NCBI GenBank assembly: GCA_902761355.1
Contig: CACWJY010000034.1
Location: forward strand, 1 to 41,841
Direction of reading: 5' to 3'
DNA length: 41,841 nucleotides
Origin: Fibrobacter succinogenes
GTDB lineage: Bacteria; Fibrobacterota; Fibrobacteria; Fibrobacterales; Fibrobacteraceae
Part shown: positions 32,349 through 40,930 of the stretch, in pieces
How positions within the stretch are numbered: position 1 is the first letter of the stretch
Layout of the letters: each line of letters opens with the position of its first letter
Program-made: the position numbers and the translations under genes
Notes under the pieces: generated by a model
The model's database searches: none
Told to the model about the DNA's origin: nothing
The model's input: the letters and a program-made list of their open reading frames with translations, nothing else

Positions 32349-34697
32349 TTATTCAATCATTGTCTTGACAATCATCGTATCTTGACGGAAAAATATTTGT
32401 ATTGTTCCTTTTTCAGCGGTGTTCAAATAAGGAATCTGCAGCGAGTCGAGTCTTTGAATCACCTGCTTGCTAGGGTGCTTAAATCGGTTTCGCCGGCCAC
32501 TCGAAATAAGGGCCAGTTTAGGATGGACTTGCTGTAAAAATTTTCGGCTGCTAGAGGTCTTTGAACCGTGGTGCCCAAGTTTTAGAATATCGCTTTTTAA
32601 ATAGACGTCGGTCGACATGATTTCGTTTTCTCCTTGAATGGTCAGGTCTCCAGTAAGCACTGCAGAATGACCAAGCCCCTTGGCGCGTAGCGTAATGCTT
32701 TGAGTGTTGGCATCAATGCAGCGATAGGTGGTGGGGTGGATAACCTTGATTTCGAATAATTTTTCTTTATACATAAAACCGCGCGAAATGTCACGGATTG
32801 TAAGCCCTCGACGGTAGGTTTCGGTAATCACTTGTTGCCATTCCTTTTTGGAATCTATTCTTGCACAGTCTGTAATCCAAAGTTCCTTGACGGGAAAAGT
32901 CTTGATGATCGAAAGCGCACCGCCAAAATGGTCTTGGTCCGGGTGTGTGATAATCAGCGCGTCTAGATGCGAAACTCCGATATGATGTAAGTAGGGAACA
33001 ATGATGTCTTTCCCGGAGTCTTGCCGTTTTACGTCGCCCCCATCTATCAAAATGTGATTCCCCGAAGGAGTGGTAATCAGGTGGCTGTCTCCTTGGCCGA
33101 CATCAATTGTCGTTAAAGTCCATGTGGGTTGGATAACGGCGTGGTAACCTTCGTAGGCAAAAAGGGCGGCAAATAAAATTAGGCTGATTAGTGAGAAACG
33201 TCTTGCAAGGCGGTTCCTGTGAAAAAATGGTAGTACGACAAGTAAAAATCCAGAGAGTAGTAAAACCGATGGGCCGAAGGGTCCTACGGTAATGGAGGCT
33301 TGAGCCGAATCAGAAAGAAGACGTGTCAGTAGTGACGCTAGTCGTAAAAAGAACCGTGCTGCATGGCAAAATGTTTCTCGGAGAAAATCAGGCGGAGAAA
33401 GAAGTGCAAAAAGTCCTGCCTGCATTCCCATCGAAATAGCTGGGACAACCACGATGTTGCCAAGCCATGCCACAGGAGAAAGAGTCTTGAAGTGATGAAT
33501 CAAGAAAGGTGCTGTCGAAAGTGTTGCGCATAAAGTAACGTAAGTCGGCGCAATAATATAATCCTGTAAAAGTTGCCATCCCTTTTTCTTTTGCAAACTT
33601 TCAGGGAGTTTTTTGAGTGGACTTAAAGAATTCCCGATGATAATGCCCGCCGTTGCTGCGACTGAAAGCTGAAAGCCGGGATTCCAGATGACTGAAGGCT
33701 CAGGAAACATAATGAAAAGGAGGGCGACCCCTAGGCTGTTTAAGGGGCATGATTGCCTTTGAAAAAGAGCCGCGAGTTGAGGCACGGTAAACATTAGGAC
33801 CGCCCGCCTAACGGCGGGCGAGCCGCCTGTTACGGGAATGTACAGGAACAGTAACGCGATGGCAAGTAGGTGAACAATGCGGTGTGGCAGCCTGGTGGCT
33901 TTCAAGAAAATCATTAGCATTCCTGCAAGGAGTACCACGTGAAAGCCGCTAATGGCTAGAACATGAACTAGCCCGGATCGCTGAAAATCGCTTCTTAAGG
34001 CATCGGGGATTCCGGAACGGTCTCCGGCAAGTAGCCCCAGCAGTAGGCCCGATTCGGCTGGTTCCAGGTAGTCATTAAAGCGCGATGCAATCCATTGCCT
34101 AAATTTGTAAAAGGTTCGTTCTGGAATCCAGTTCTCTTTGTAGACGGTCCAGTGGATAAATTTACCATAGGCCAATAGCCCTTGCGAACGGAGCCAGCCT
34201 TGAGTGTCGAAGGCTCCCGGAACACTCGGAGGCATGATTGGATAGAACGAAGCCTCGTAGCAAAGGGAGTCTCCTGGTTGTGGGTATTGTGGTAAGGCCC
34301 TTTTTTCTGTGAGGCGGATGCGATAACCCTGCGTTTTTGTTTGCTCTGTATGAATAATGACGGCCTTGCCGCTTGCTTTTTGTTGGATTGATTCGACGGT
34401 GCCGCAGCCGGTTGTTTTGGGCGTGATTTCGGGGGCGTCAATGCCAGTCCCAAAACCTTCGTGGCAGGCGATAGCGACAACGAGGCTTGCCAAGATGACC
34501 CACTGGAGTGGCCGCAATAAAAAATGAGTCAAGACCGCAATGGGGATAAGGAGTGCAGCCGCAAAGGATGGATTGTCTAGGCTTGCAAATGCCGCTATGA
34601 CAACGAGAGCGCTTATTAGGGCCGGCTTTCCGGTAAGCGGCTCAAGCAATTGCGAAAGATCCTTTTTTAAACGTTGTTTTTTGCTAGTTTTATGCAT
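32349..34697 (-). CDS. comEC: ComEC/Rec2-family DNA uptake protein
   Basis: An inner-membrane channel protein required for DNA uptake in naturally competent bacteria. It has 782 residues with the three expected parts: an N-terminal DUF4131-like region with three membrane segments and a soluble domain (40-190); the competence membrane domain with SGLLLGLLAGDRSGIP and HVLAISGFHVVLLAG; and a C-terminal metallo-beta-lactamase-like domain with TIDVGQGDSHLI, ILIDGG, THPDQDHFGG and LKLGHHGSKTSSS, probably a nuclease. All the metal-binding positions look intact. It is single and leftward, with no other competence gene in this window. Confidence 0.94.
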   Translation of the reverse strand: MHKTSKKQRLKKDLSQLLEPLTGKPALISALVVIAAFASLDNPSFAAALLIPIAVLTHFLLRPLQWVILASLVVAIACHEGFGTGIDAPEITPKTTGCGTVESIQQKASGKAVIIHTEQTKTQGYRIRLTEKRALPQYPQPGDSLCYEASFYPIMPPSVPGAFDTQGWLRSQGLLAYGKFIHWTVYKENWIPERTFYKFRQWIASRFNDYLEPAESGLLLGLLAGDRSGIPDALRSDFQRSGLVHVLAISGFHVVLLAGMLMIFLKATRLPHRIVHLLAIALLFLYIPVTGGSPAVRRAVLMFTVPQLAALFQRQSCPLNSLGVALLFIMFPEPSVIWNPGFQLSVAATAGIIIGNSLSPLKKLPESLQKKKGWQLLQDYIIAPTYVTLCATLSTAPFLIHHFKTLSPVAWLGNIVVVPAISMGMQAGLFALLSPPDFLRETFCHAARFFLRLASLLTRLLSDSAQASITVGPFGPSVLLLSGFLLVVLPFFHRNRLARRFSLISLILFAALFAYEGYHAVIQPTWTLTTIDVGQGDSHLITTPSGNHILIDGGDVKRQDSGKDIIVPYLHHIGVSHLDALIITHPDQDHFGGALSIIKTFPVKELWITDCARIDSKKEWQQVITETYRRGLTIRDISRGFMYKEKLFEIKVIHPTTYRCIDANTQSITLRAKGLGHSAVLTGDLTIQGENEIMSTDVYLKSDILKLGHHGSKTSSSRKFLQQVHPKLALISSGRRNRFKHPSKQVIQRLDSLQIPYLNTAEKGTIQIFFRQDTMIVKTMIE

Positions 34698-34772
34698 TGT
34701 TATGTGCGTTGGTCCTTAAAAAGTTGTATTTTCTCTATACACGTTTTTACAGCCTCCTTGGAACCTTTTTTT

Positions 34773-36077
34773 ATGCAAATTTTTTGTAAAAAAATCAGTT
34801 TGTTTCTTTTGCTTGGTTTTTGTGCGGTCTTTAGCCTTGCATTGTGCGCCTGCGCCGACGATGAAGATGATCCCGAAATTGTGCTGTATCCTGATGGTGA
34901 ATTGCGTTATTGGCTTTTCCCGAATGATATGGCCAAAAATGACTCCGCCTCGGCAAACCTTGCTCATGGTGTAGTCCTAGATGTTCATCCGAAGGCAAAT
35001 TACCAGTTGTCTTTTGATGCGGACTCTACGATCGGTGCGCCCCGGCTTCATTTGTTTAGGTATTTTATGGATAAACAGCAGCGGGGGTACCGCATGAGCC
35101 CGGTGCGCGCCTTGGACCCGCAGGTGGTAGACGGTAGATACGTTTACACGTTTACATGTGAAGAAAACGAGGAAGCCCTTTGGGTGACATCCTTGGAATA
35201 TCATGGAGTGTATTATCCGGGGACCGTTTCGCGTGTAAGGCTTGCTGGCGAGGGTGCCTTTTCGGACCACATGAAGGTGAACTTGATTGTGGTGGGTGAT
35301 GTGGGCAATGATCAGTATGACTTTACAATAGAAGAATTTGTGACTGTCTTGCGTGACGAATTCAGACGTTCCTATACATCAGTGACCGTTGATACCATAT
35401 ATGTAAACCATGCCGAAAATCATCCTACCTTGGGACACAAGTATCCGGCAAAAATCCTGTGGGTTGCTGGTAAAACTTCTGAAGATGAAATGCTTTCGGA
35501 ATTAGGCGGTTGGCCCGGTGTCGAAAATGCGCTGGACATTGTTCTTGCTCATTCTATCAAGGATGTCGGAATTCTGGGTTATTCGGACCTTTTTAGCGGC
35601 AATATGGGTGGCGGTTCTGGAAGTACGGTTATACTGGGTGCGTATGTAAATGCAGCCGATGGATCTGAAGAAGCACAACCAATCAAAGCAATCGTCGAAA
35701 CAGCCTTGCACGAAATTGGTCATTTCTTTGGACTTCGGCATACGACGGCGACTAGGAATGACCTTAGAAGGGTTGTCAATGGGTTTGATTACGGCGACTA
35801 CTCCAATATTGAAGACGGTCTAGAAGATACTCCCTATTGTTCAGACTTGCTCAAGAGCGGTTTGCTAAAGTCTCAAGAATCGACGGAGAGCGATATCCGT
35901 ATCAAGAATTTTTGGAAACAAACGTTGCCTTTGGGACGTGCCGGGAGTTTTAATGTAGAAAGTTGCCCTGACAATGGTAATTATATGTTCCCGACCGTGG
36001 TCGATGACCGAGATTTGGTGTTTAGCGAACAGCAACTTGAAATTATCCGCAAAACCCTGATGATTTACCCCCATTGA
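34773..36077 (+). CDS. Metzincin-type zinc metalloprotease lipoprotein
   Basis: A 434-residue lipoprotein with signal MQIFCKKISLFLLLGFCAVF and SLALCAC lipobox region, then an acidic DDEDD stretch. The zinc site HEIGHFFGLRH (about 313-323) fits HExxHxxGxxH of metzincins, and NYMFP near residue 404 is a likely Met-turn. A beta-rich N-terminal domain of about 200 residues precedes the protease domain. The start at 34773 is chosen because it begins the signal peptide; a longer in-frame start would overlap comEC. It is the first gene of a three-gene rightward group. The substrate is unknown; surface or extracellular proteins are likely. Confidence 0.85.
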   Translation: MQIFCKKISLFLLLGFCAVFSLALCACADDEDDPEIVLYPDGELRYWLFPNDMAKNDSASANLAHGVVLDVHPKANYQLSFDADSTIGAPRLHLFRYFMDKQQRGYRMSPVRALDPQVVDGRYVYTFTCEENEEALWVTSLEYHGVYYPGTVSRVRLAGEGAFSDHMKVNLIVVGDVGNDQYDFTIEEFVTVLRDEFRRSYTSVTVDTIYVNHAENHPTLGHKYPAKILWVAGKTSEDEMLSELGGWPGVENALDIVLAHSIKDVGILGYSDLFSGNMGGGSGSTVILGAYVNAADGSEEAQPIKAIVETALHEIGHFFGLRHTTATRNDLRRVVNGFDYGDYSNIEDGLEDTPYCSDLLKSGLLKSQESTESDIRIKNFWKQTLPLGRAGSFNVESCPDNGNYMFPTVVDDRDLVFSEQQLEIIRKTLMIYPH

Positions 36078-36082
36078 TTTTT

Positions 36083-36649
36083 ATGAAGTCTTCTCAATTT
36101 TCTGAAAACGCGCAACTTCTGGCTTTTGTCTTGCAGCCCGGTGCCGAATGGCTTCCCGAGGTGATAGATGCTTTGGAACGTACTTGGGGTAAAATTCGTC
36201 ATAAGGGCAAATTATTTGCTTTTGATCAGACTCCCTATTATACCCCAGAAATGGGTGAGGGCCTTTATCGTGGTGTAGTTTCTTTCGAAAACGAGATTCC
36301 GCCTGAAACTATTGCTGTTGAAAAAGAACGCAGCAATGCGCTGGAACTTACGATGGCACACGCGGAAAACCCCGAGGCTCGCCGTGTGAATATTGATATC
36401 GGCTATATGGACTTGGACAAGGTGGTGCTTCCCAGTTACAAGCGAGGCCCATTCAAACTTTATGCCGGCAAGGGCGTGTGGCTTGACATGCTCCTGACTT
36501 ATGCAAAGGGGCAATTCCATCCTACCGCCTGGGCCTTTGAAGATTTTAAACGTAACCCTTACCAGCACGATTTGCAACTCATTCGCGAACGCTACAAGAA
36601 GGCCGGCAGCGGAAAAAATCCTTCTAAAGAAATGGCGGTTAGGCTTTGA
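36083..36649 (+). CDS. DUF4416 family protein
   Basis: A protein of 188 residues from the ATG at 36083 (a TTG at 36074 overlapping the previous stop is possible). The composition and motifs (DQTPYYTPEMGEGLYRG, VNIDIGYMDLDKVVLPSYK, GVWLDMLLTYAKGQFHPTAW, FEDFKRNPYQ) fit the uncharacterised DUF4416 family. There is no signal peptide or membrane segment. Its stop overlaps the TTG start of the next gene, so the two are translationally coupled. Its role is unknown. Confidence 0.8.
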   Translation: MKSSQFSENAQLLAFVLQPGAEWLPEVIDALERTWGKIRHKGKLFAFDQTPYYTPEMGEGLYRGVVSFENEIPPETIAVEKERSNALELTMAHAENPEARRVNIDIGYMDLDKVVLPSYKRGPFKLYAGKGVWLDMLLTYAKGQFHPTAWAFEDFKRNPYQHDLQLIRERYKKAGSGKNPSKEMAVRL

Positions 36650-37632
36650 AGAATCTGATCTCGATTGTCATAGGTATCATCGTCTTGCTTGTGGGGGCTC
36701 GCTGGTACATGCAGCAGTCGGCCGCCAAAGAAGCCTTTGATAAGCATGAGGCCTTGATTGCCGAGACCAACGAGTGCCTTGATATGGCGGAGTGGAACTG
36801 CGCCGAAAAGAATGTGCGAGCGCTTCTCAAAGAATCTCCAGATGACCAGAACTTGCAACTCCATTTGGCGGGAATCCTTTACGAGCAGGAACGCTACGAA
36901 GAGTGCATTGCTTATATCCAATCGCGGAATTTTACAAATGCTGATTTTGATTTCTTGAAACAGAAATCGGAATCGCTGATTCGCGAGATGCAGGAGCTGC
37001 AGCTAGAACGGTCGATGCATTTCCGCGTAGAATTTGAAGGTCGCCCAGCCCGTAAAGACATTATGGAGGCGCTCGCGGTGTTAGAGGTGGCCTATGACTC
37101 CCTTTGTCACTTGTTCGACTTTCGTCCCGAAAACAAGATGCATCTGGTGCTTTATGAATCTTCGCAGTATCAAGGTGTCGGCCCGCGCCCCGAATGGGTC
37201 GGAGCCGTATTCGATGGCAAACTCCGCATCCCCGTAAATGTGATGGCCTACCGCGAAATTTATCGTCCCATGTTTTTTCATGAGCTTACCCACGCCTTTG
37301 TCCGAGCCATGACGCGTTATCATGTGCCGCTGTGGGTCAACGAAGGAATCGCCCAGGTGATTGACGCTTCGCGTACGGAAAACCCTCGCCCTGAAGGGGC
37401 TGCTCCAAGTGTCGGGGCTCTTACGACACCGTTCGTGAATGAAAATAGTACGGCTGTTGCTGTAAAACTCTACTGGTATTCGCAGGCTATGGTAGAACGC
37501 CTCTTGGCGCGCAATTCAAGTTTGATCCATTTTAGGGATTTTATCCAAAATATGCGTGCTTTGGGCGACGAGCCTGCCCTGCAAAAGTTCTATGGCGTAA
37601 CAACGCAGCAGCTGCTCGACGAAGTTCGATGA
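36646..37632 (+). CDS. Membrane-anchored gluzincin metallopeptidase (MA-like)
   Basis: A 328-residue protein. A TTG start overlapping the DUF4416 stop (TTGA) is chosen because it gives MKNLISIVIGIIVLLVGA, an N-terminal membrane anchor; the first in-frame ATG would remove it. Residues 30-125 are helical and TPR-like (CLDMAEWNCAEKNVRALL, LAGILYEQERYEECIAYI). The peptidase domain has HELTH near 212 and a downstream glutamate in VNEGIAQ near 232, as in gluzincins of the peptidase MA-like family. A protein-protein TPR part joined to a protease suggests an envelope quality-control or processing role; this is inference. Confidence 0.8.
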   Translation: MKNLISIVIGIIVLLVGARWYMQQSAAKEAFDKHEALIAETNECLDMAEWNCAEKNVRALLKESPDDQNLQLHLAGILYEQERYEECIAYIQSRNFTNADFDFLKQKSESLIREMQELQLERSMHFRVEFEGRPARKDIMEALAVLEVAYDSLCHLFDFRPENKMHLVLYESSQYQGVGPRPEWVGAVFDGKLRIPVNVMAYREIYRPMFFHELTHAFVRAMTRYHVPLWVNEGIAQVIDASRTENPRPEGAAPSVGALTTPFVNENSTAVAVKLYWYSQAMVERLLARNSSLIHFRDFIQNMRALGDEPALQKFYGVTTQQLLDEVR

Positions 37633-37660
37633 TCCGTCTCTAATCGGCCCGCCGCTGATT

Positions 37661-37688
37661 TGTCATGCCCACCTTGGTGGGCATCTCC
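37661..37688. repeat. Palindromic intergenic repeat
   Basis: TGTCATGCCCACC, TTGG-type loop and GGTGGGCATCTCC. It shares its flanks TGTCAT and ATCTCC with the copy inside the UvrA-like gene (28095-28123), and GCATCTCC with 19223-19252. The stems differ but stay self-complementary. The rest of the 229-base gap (37633-37861) holds only the promoter-like sequence before the toxin-antitoxin genes. Confidence 0.7.
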
Positions 37689-37834
37689 ATTTCTATCCAA
37701 GCAAAACCATCCGTTTTTGGTAAAACATTGTAAAATTTCTCCCCCAAAGTGCACCAAACGTTCGAAATAAGCGTGTATATATATGGATAGGGACGGTCTC
37801 TATTCGCCTGACGGAGGTTCATCCGCCTTCCCTA

Positions 37835-37876
37835 CATCTTGATTATGTTGACATATTCAAGATGAAAATGTATATT
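37835..37876 (+). promoter_or_regulatory. Palindromic operator and promoter of the toxin-antitoxin pair
   Basis: A 30-base imperfect palindrome (37835-37864) begins CATCTTGA and ends TCAAGATG. It contains TTGACA (37848-37853), which has TATATT at exactly 17 bases (37871-37876). This promoter would start near 37883, past the candidate ATGs at 37862-37877, so either the toxin start is further in or another -10 (CATATT, 37852-37857) is used. An operator over the promoter is expected for autoregulation. Confidence 0.55.
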
Positions 37877-38179
37877 ATGGATAACACATTCAAGGTTATA
37901 AAACTTGATGCCGTGAATAGAGAAATTGCAGAACTATCGCAAGAACAACAGAATTTGTTGAAATCAGAATATGACCTGATAGGAACAAAGGGTATTGAAT
38001 ATGTTCGTGTCAAACATCTGCAGAACAAAATTTTTGAGATTAAATCAAAGGAATTGCGTTCTCTATTTATGTATCAAGAAGGTAGAATCATTGTCATTGG
38101 CGTTGTCTTTGTCAAGAAAAGTCAAAAGACGCCGAAGGATAAAATCAAACTTGCAAAGCAAAGGCTGAAAGAGGTTTAA
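37862..38179 (+). CDS. RelE/HigB-like toxin (phage Gp49-like family)
   Basis: A protein of up to 105 residues. The C-terminal half (LRSLFMYQEGRIIVIGVVFVKKSQKTPKDKI split over the beta-sheet and basic tail) matches the Gp49-like/HigB toxins, in which a beta-rich core ends in FxKKxQKTP. These act as ribosome-dependent mRNA endonucleases. The start is uncertain: ATGs at 37862, 37868 and 37877 are in frame and none has a Shine-Dalgarno. The antitoxin-like gene begins 2 bases after its stop. The toxin-first order is as in higBA. The DNA is more A/T-rich than its neighbours, consistent with transfer. Confidence 0.8.
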   Translation: MKMYIMDNTFKVIKLDAVNREIAELSQEQQNLLKSEYDLIGTKGIEYVRVKHLQNKIFEIKSKELRSLFMYQEGRIIVIGVVFVKKSQKTPKDKIKLAKQRLKEV

Positions 38180-38181
38180 TA

Positions 38182-38469
38182 ATGCAGTACGTATATGTCA
38201 AAGATTCAGAAGGTTATGTTTCCAAGAAGTTGAAGTCTGATGTTTGCAAGGGTGAAAAAATCATTTCGGAAAAGGCATACCTGAAAGCTTCGGGTCTCGC
38301 TTATTACGAAAAGACTTTCAGACATGGCGGAGCAAGGGAAAACGCAGGTCGAAAGCCGAAATTTTCTCAACCATTAAAAATTCAGATGCGCGTCACAAAA
38401 GAAGAGAAGGACTTTATTTCTTACGCCCGCGAGCACGGTTTGATTCTCGCCAATCTGATGAAGATTTAG
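38182..38469 (+). CDS. Putative antitoxin with AGRKP motif
   Basis: A 95-residue protein, directly after the toxin gene. The middle has RHGGARENAGRKPKFSQ, a basic AGRKP motif found in several small DNA-binding proteins, followed by LKIQMRVTKEEKDFISYARE, which looks like a ribbon-helix-helix unit. It does not show the HTH_XRE fold usual for HigA. Its position, size and DNA-binding look support the antitoxin role; this is inference. It ends 45 bases before the asparaginase gene. Confidence 0.6.
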   Translation: MQYVYVKDSEGYVSKKLKSDVCKGEKIISEKAYLKASGLAYYEKTFRHGGARENAGRKPKFSQPLKIQMRVTKEEKDFISYAREHGLILANLMKI

Positions 38470-38514
38470 GTTAGGTTTGTTTGAAATCTTTTTAAATTTC
38501 ACTCAGGGATTTCT

Positions 38515-39462
38515 ATGGCGAAGAAAAAACACATCGTGATTCTTGCGACGGGTGGCACTATTGCTGGTGTTGGTGAACCCGGAAAAAACACGGGCTACGT
38601 GTCGGGACAAATTTCTGCGGCGGACTTAGTTGCGTCTGTTCCGGAGCTTTCGGAGTATGCTGAAATAACGGCAGAGCAAATTTGTAACGTGAATTCCGAT
38701 GACATGACGGACAAACTGTGGATCAAACTTTCAAACCGCATTGCTGATTTGCAGTCAGATGATTCCGTGGACGGCATCGTTGTCACTCATGGTACCGACA
38801 CCATGGATGAAACGGCTTACTTCGTAAGCCTTACGGTCAAGTGCGAAAAGGCGGTCATCTTTACAGGTTCCATGAAGCCCGCTACCGCAAAGAATCCTGA
38901 CGGTCCCGAAAACTTGCTGGGCGCCGTACGTGCGGCAGCCGGCTTTGCCGTCGATGATGACCCGCCGGCAAATTTGGTGTGGGTGTATTTTGCGGGTGAA
39001 CTTTTCGATGCCCGAAACGTGCAAAAGTGCAGCGCTTCGGCGATCAACGCGATGGGTGTGAATGCTCCCGGCGAGGGTTCCAATTGGAATGCGCTCAAGG
39101 AACAGAACTTTTTCGATGTCTCTAAACTTGAAAGTCTTCCTCGTGTGAATGTGGTCTACTTTACAGTCGATGCGAACCCGAAAATTCTGGAATATGCCGC
39201 CTGTGTTTCCGATGGCCTTGTGATTGCAGGTGCTGGTTCCGGCGAATTCAGCCTTGCGTGGGCGAAAGTCCTCGAAAACATCGACATTCCGGTGGTCATT
39301 GCAAGCCGCACACACCACGGACTTGTGACTCTGAACGAGTCGCTTGCGCCCGGTCGCATTTGCGCCGGTCGCCTCGCCCCGCAAAAGGCGGCTGTTCTCC
39401 TTAAGCTCGTGCTTACGCAGACTAGCCGTACTGACGACATTAAGCGCGTTTTCGCCCTATAA
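38515..39462 (+). CDS. L-asparaginase
   Basis: Hydrolyses asparagine to aspartate and ammonia. It has 315 residues. Catalytic motif 1 is ATGGTIAG (residues 11-18; nucleophile Thr15) and motif 2 is THGTDTMDETA. EQICNVNSDDMTD resembles the type II enzymes, but there is no signal peptide, so it is probably cytoplasmic. It is a single gene ended by a terminator. Confidence 0.94.
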   Translation: MAKKKHIVILATGGTIAGVGEPGKNTGYVSGQISAADLVASVPELSEYAEITAEQICNVNSDDMTDKLWIKLSNRIADLQSDDSVDGIVVTHGTDTMDETAYFVSLTVKCEKAVIFTGSMKPATAKNPDGPENLLGAVRAAAGFAVDDDPPANLVWVYFAGELFDARNVQKCSASAINAMGVNAPGEGSNWNALKEQNFFDVSKLESLPRVNVVYFTVDANPKILEYAACVSDGLVIAGAGSGEFSLAWAKVLENIDIPVVIASRTHHGLVTLNESLAPGRICAGRLAPQKAAVLLKLVLTQTSRTDDIKRVFAL

Positions 39463-39463
39463 A

Positions 39464-39489
39464 AAAGACGCGGTTTTACCCGCGCCTTT
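39464..39489. terminator. Bidirectional terminator after asparaginase gene
   Basis: AAAGACGCGG (39464-39473), loop TTTTAC, CCGCGCCTTT (39480-39489), one A-C mismatch, with A tract before and T tract after. It also serves the convergent fabV. Confidence 0.85.
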
Positions 39490-39514
39490 TTAGCTTCACA
39501 ACATCAAACGCTAA

Positions 39515-40720
39515 TTAAATCGTCTCGACACTCTTTACGTCGGCGGTGTAATCTACGCCTTCGATATCAAAACCGTTGGTGGCCAAGAAATCGTGGCGGT
39601 AGCCTTCGAGGTCTCCCACCTGGGCAAGGTTTTCCTGCGTGATGGTTGCCATGCGCTTGTTCACTTCTTCTTGTACCTTCGGGTCGAGTTCCCAGTCGTC
39701 AATACGGATCAGGTTGTTTTCATCCGTCGGAACGGCGTTGCCTGTATAAAGGCGCTCGTTCATCAGGCGTTCCATCTGCTCGATGCAGCCTTCGTGCGTA
39801 CCCTGTTCCTTCATCACCTTGAAAAGCACCGAAAGGTACAGCGGGATAATAGGAATCACGGCGCTGGAACGGGTGACCAGACCCTTGTTCACGGACACAT
39901 AGGCTTCGCCCTTCAAATCCTTCTGAAGTTCGGCATTCAGTTCCTTGGCCGTTGCTTCCAGGTGCTTCTTGGCGCCGCCAATCGTACCGTCGCGGTAAAT
40001 CGCATGAGAAAGTTTCGGACCAATATAAGAATAGGCGACCGTCTTGACACCTTCGGCAAGTACGCCGGCTTCCTTCAGCTGACGTACCCAGAGTGCCCAG
40101 TCTTCACCGCCCATCACCTTCACGGAGTTGGCTGCTTCTTCTTCCGTAGCGGGTTCTGCGCTGATGGTGCTGATTTTACCGGTCATGCAGTCAATCGTTG
40201 CTCCGGTAAAAGTTTCGCCAATCGGCTTCAATACGCTGCGGTAAAGAGTTCCGTTGTCCGGATCTACGCGCACGCTCGATGCCACGCTGTAGACCAGCAA
40301 ATCGACCTTACGGCCCATCTTGTTCAAGGTGTCGATGACGTTCTTGCGCATTTCATGGGAGAATGCATCACCGTTAAACGTTACCGATTCAAGGCCAGCT
40401 TCGTGTGCGAACTTGTCAAAAGCCATGTTGTTGTACCAGCCAGGCGTACCCGGTTTCTGGCGAGGTTCATCGCAACCTTCTTTTTCAAACGACACGCCAA
40501 TTGTGGCTGCACCGAATTCAAAAGCCGCCGAAATGCGGCTGGCAAGGCCATAGCCGGTAGAACAGCCTAGTACGAGCACTGTTTTTGGAGCGTCTTTCGG
40601 GGTGCCGCGTTCGGCGCGCTTTTTCTGCACGTATTCAATCTGGCGCTTCACATCCATAGCGCAGCCTTGGGGGTGGGCGTTCACGCACATATTGCTGCGG
40701 ATCATCGGTTCAATGATCAT
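39515..40720 (-). CDS. fabV: Trans-2-enoyl-CoA/ACP reductase FabV
   Basis: An NADH-dependent enoyl reductase of the large, single-domain FabV type, acting on crotonyl-CoA or enoyl-ACP in fatty acid synthesis. It has 401 residues, usual for the family. The cofactor loop LVLGCSTGYGLASR lies near 48-61. The catalytic pair is Tyr242 and Lys251 (Y-x8-K in YRDGTIGGAK), the FabV signature. FabV enzymes are known to resist triclosan. The ribosome binding site AAGGAAATATT precedes the ATG. Confidence 0.96.
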   Translation of the reverse strand: MIIEPMIRSNMCVNAHPQGCAMDVKRQIEYVQKKRAERGTPKDAPKTVLVLGCSTGYGLASRISAAFEFGAATIGVSFEKEGCDEPRQKPGTPGWYNNMAFDKFAHEAGLESVTFNGDAFSHEMRKNVIDTLNKMGRKVDLLVYSVASSVRVDPDNGTLYRSVLKPIGETFTGATIDCMTGKISTISAEPATEEEAANSVKVMGGEDWALWVRQLKEAGVLAEGVKTVAYSYIGPKLSHAIYRDGTIGGAKKHLEATAKELNAELQKDLKGEAYVSVNKGLVTRSSAVIPIIPLYLSVLFKVMKEQGTHEGCIEQMERLMNERLYTGNAVPTDENNLIRIDDWELDPKVQEEVNKRMATITQENLAQVGDLEGYRHDFLATNGFDIEGVDYTADVKSVETI

Positions 40721-40836
40721 AATATTTCCTTTTGTTTACAATTTCCGCGCCAAATTTAGAAAAGAAAGGGGTGATTTGCACCCTTTTGGAGTCTTATCCG
40801 TTAATTTTGTAAGAAAAAAGTAATTTTATAAGTTTT

Positions 40837-40867
40837 TTGACAACATGGCTGTATTTGCCTATATAAT
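40837..40867 (+). promoter_or_regulatory. Sigma-70 promoter of cmk-rpsA
   Basis: TTGACA (40837-40842) with TATATA at 17 bases (40860-40865) or TATAAT at 19 bases (40862-40867). Transcription would start near 40873, giving an untranslated leader of about 58 bases. The remaining sequence to fabV is A/T-rich with no other clear feature. Confidence 0.7.
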
Positions 40868-40930
40868 TGTGCTTGCTGGTGATACCCCCCTTTGTCCGGC
40901 TCGCATTTATTTCTATATTAGGCCCCACTC

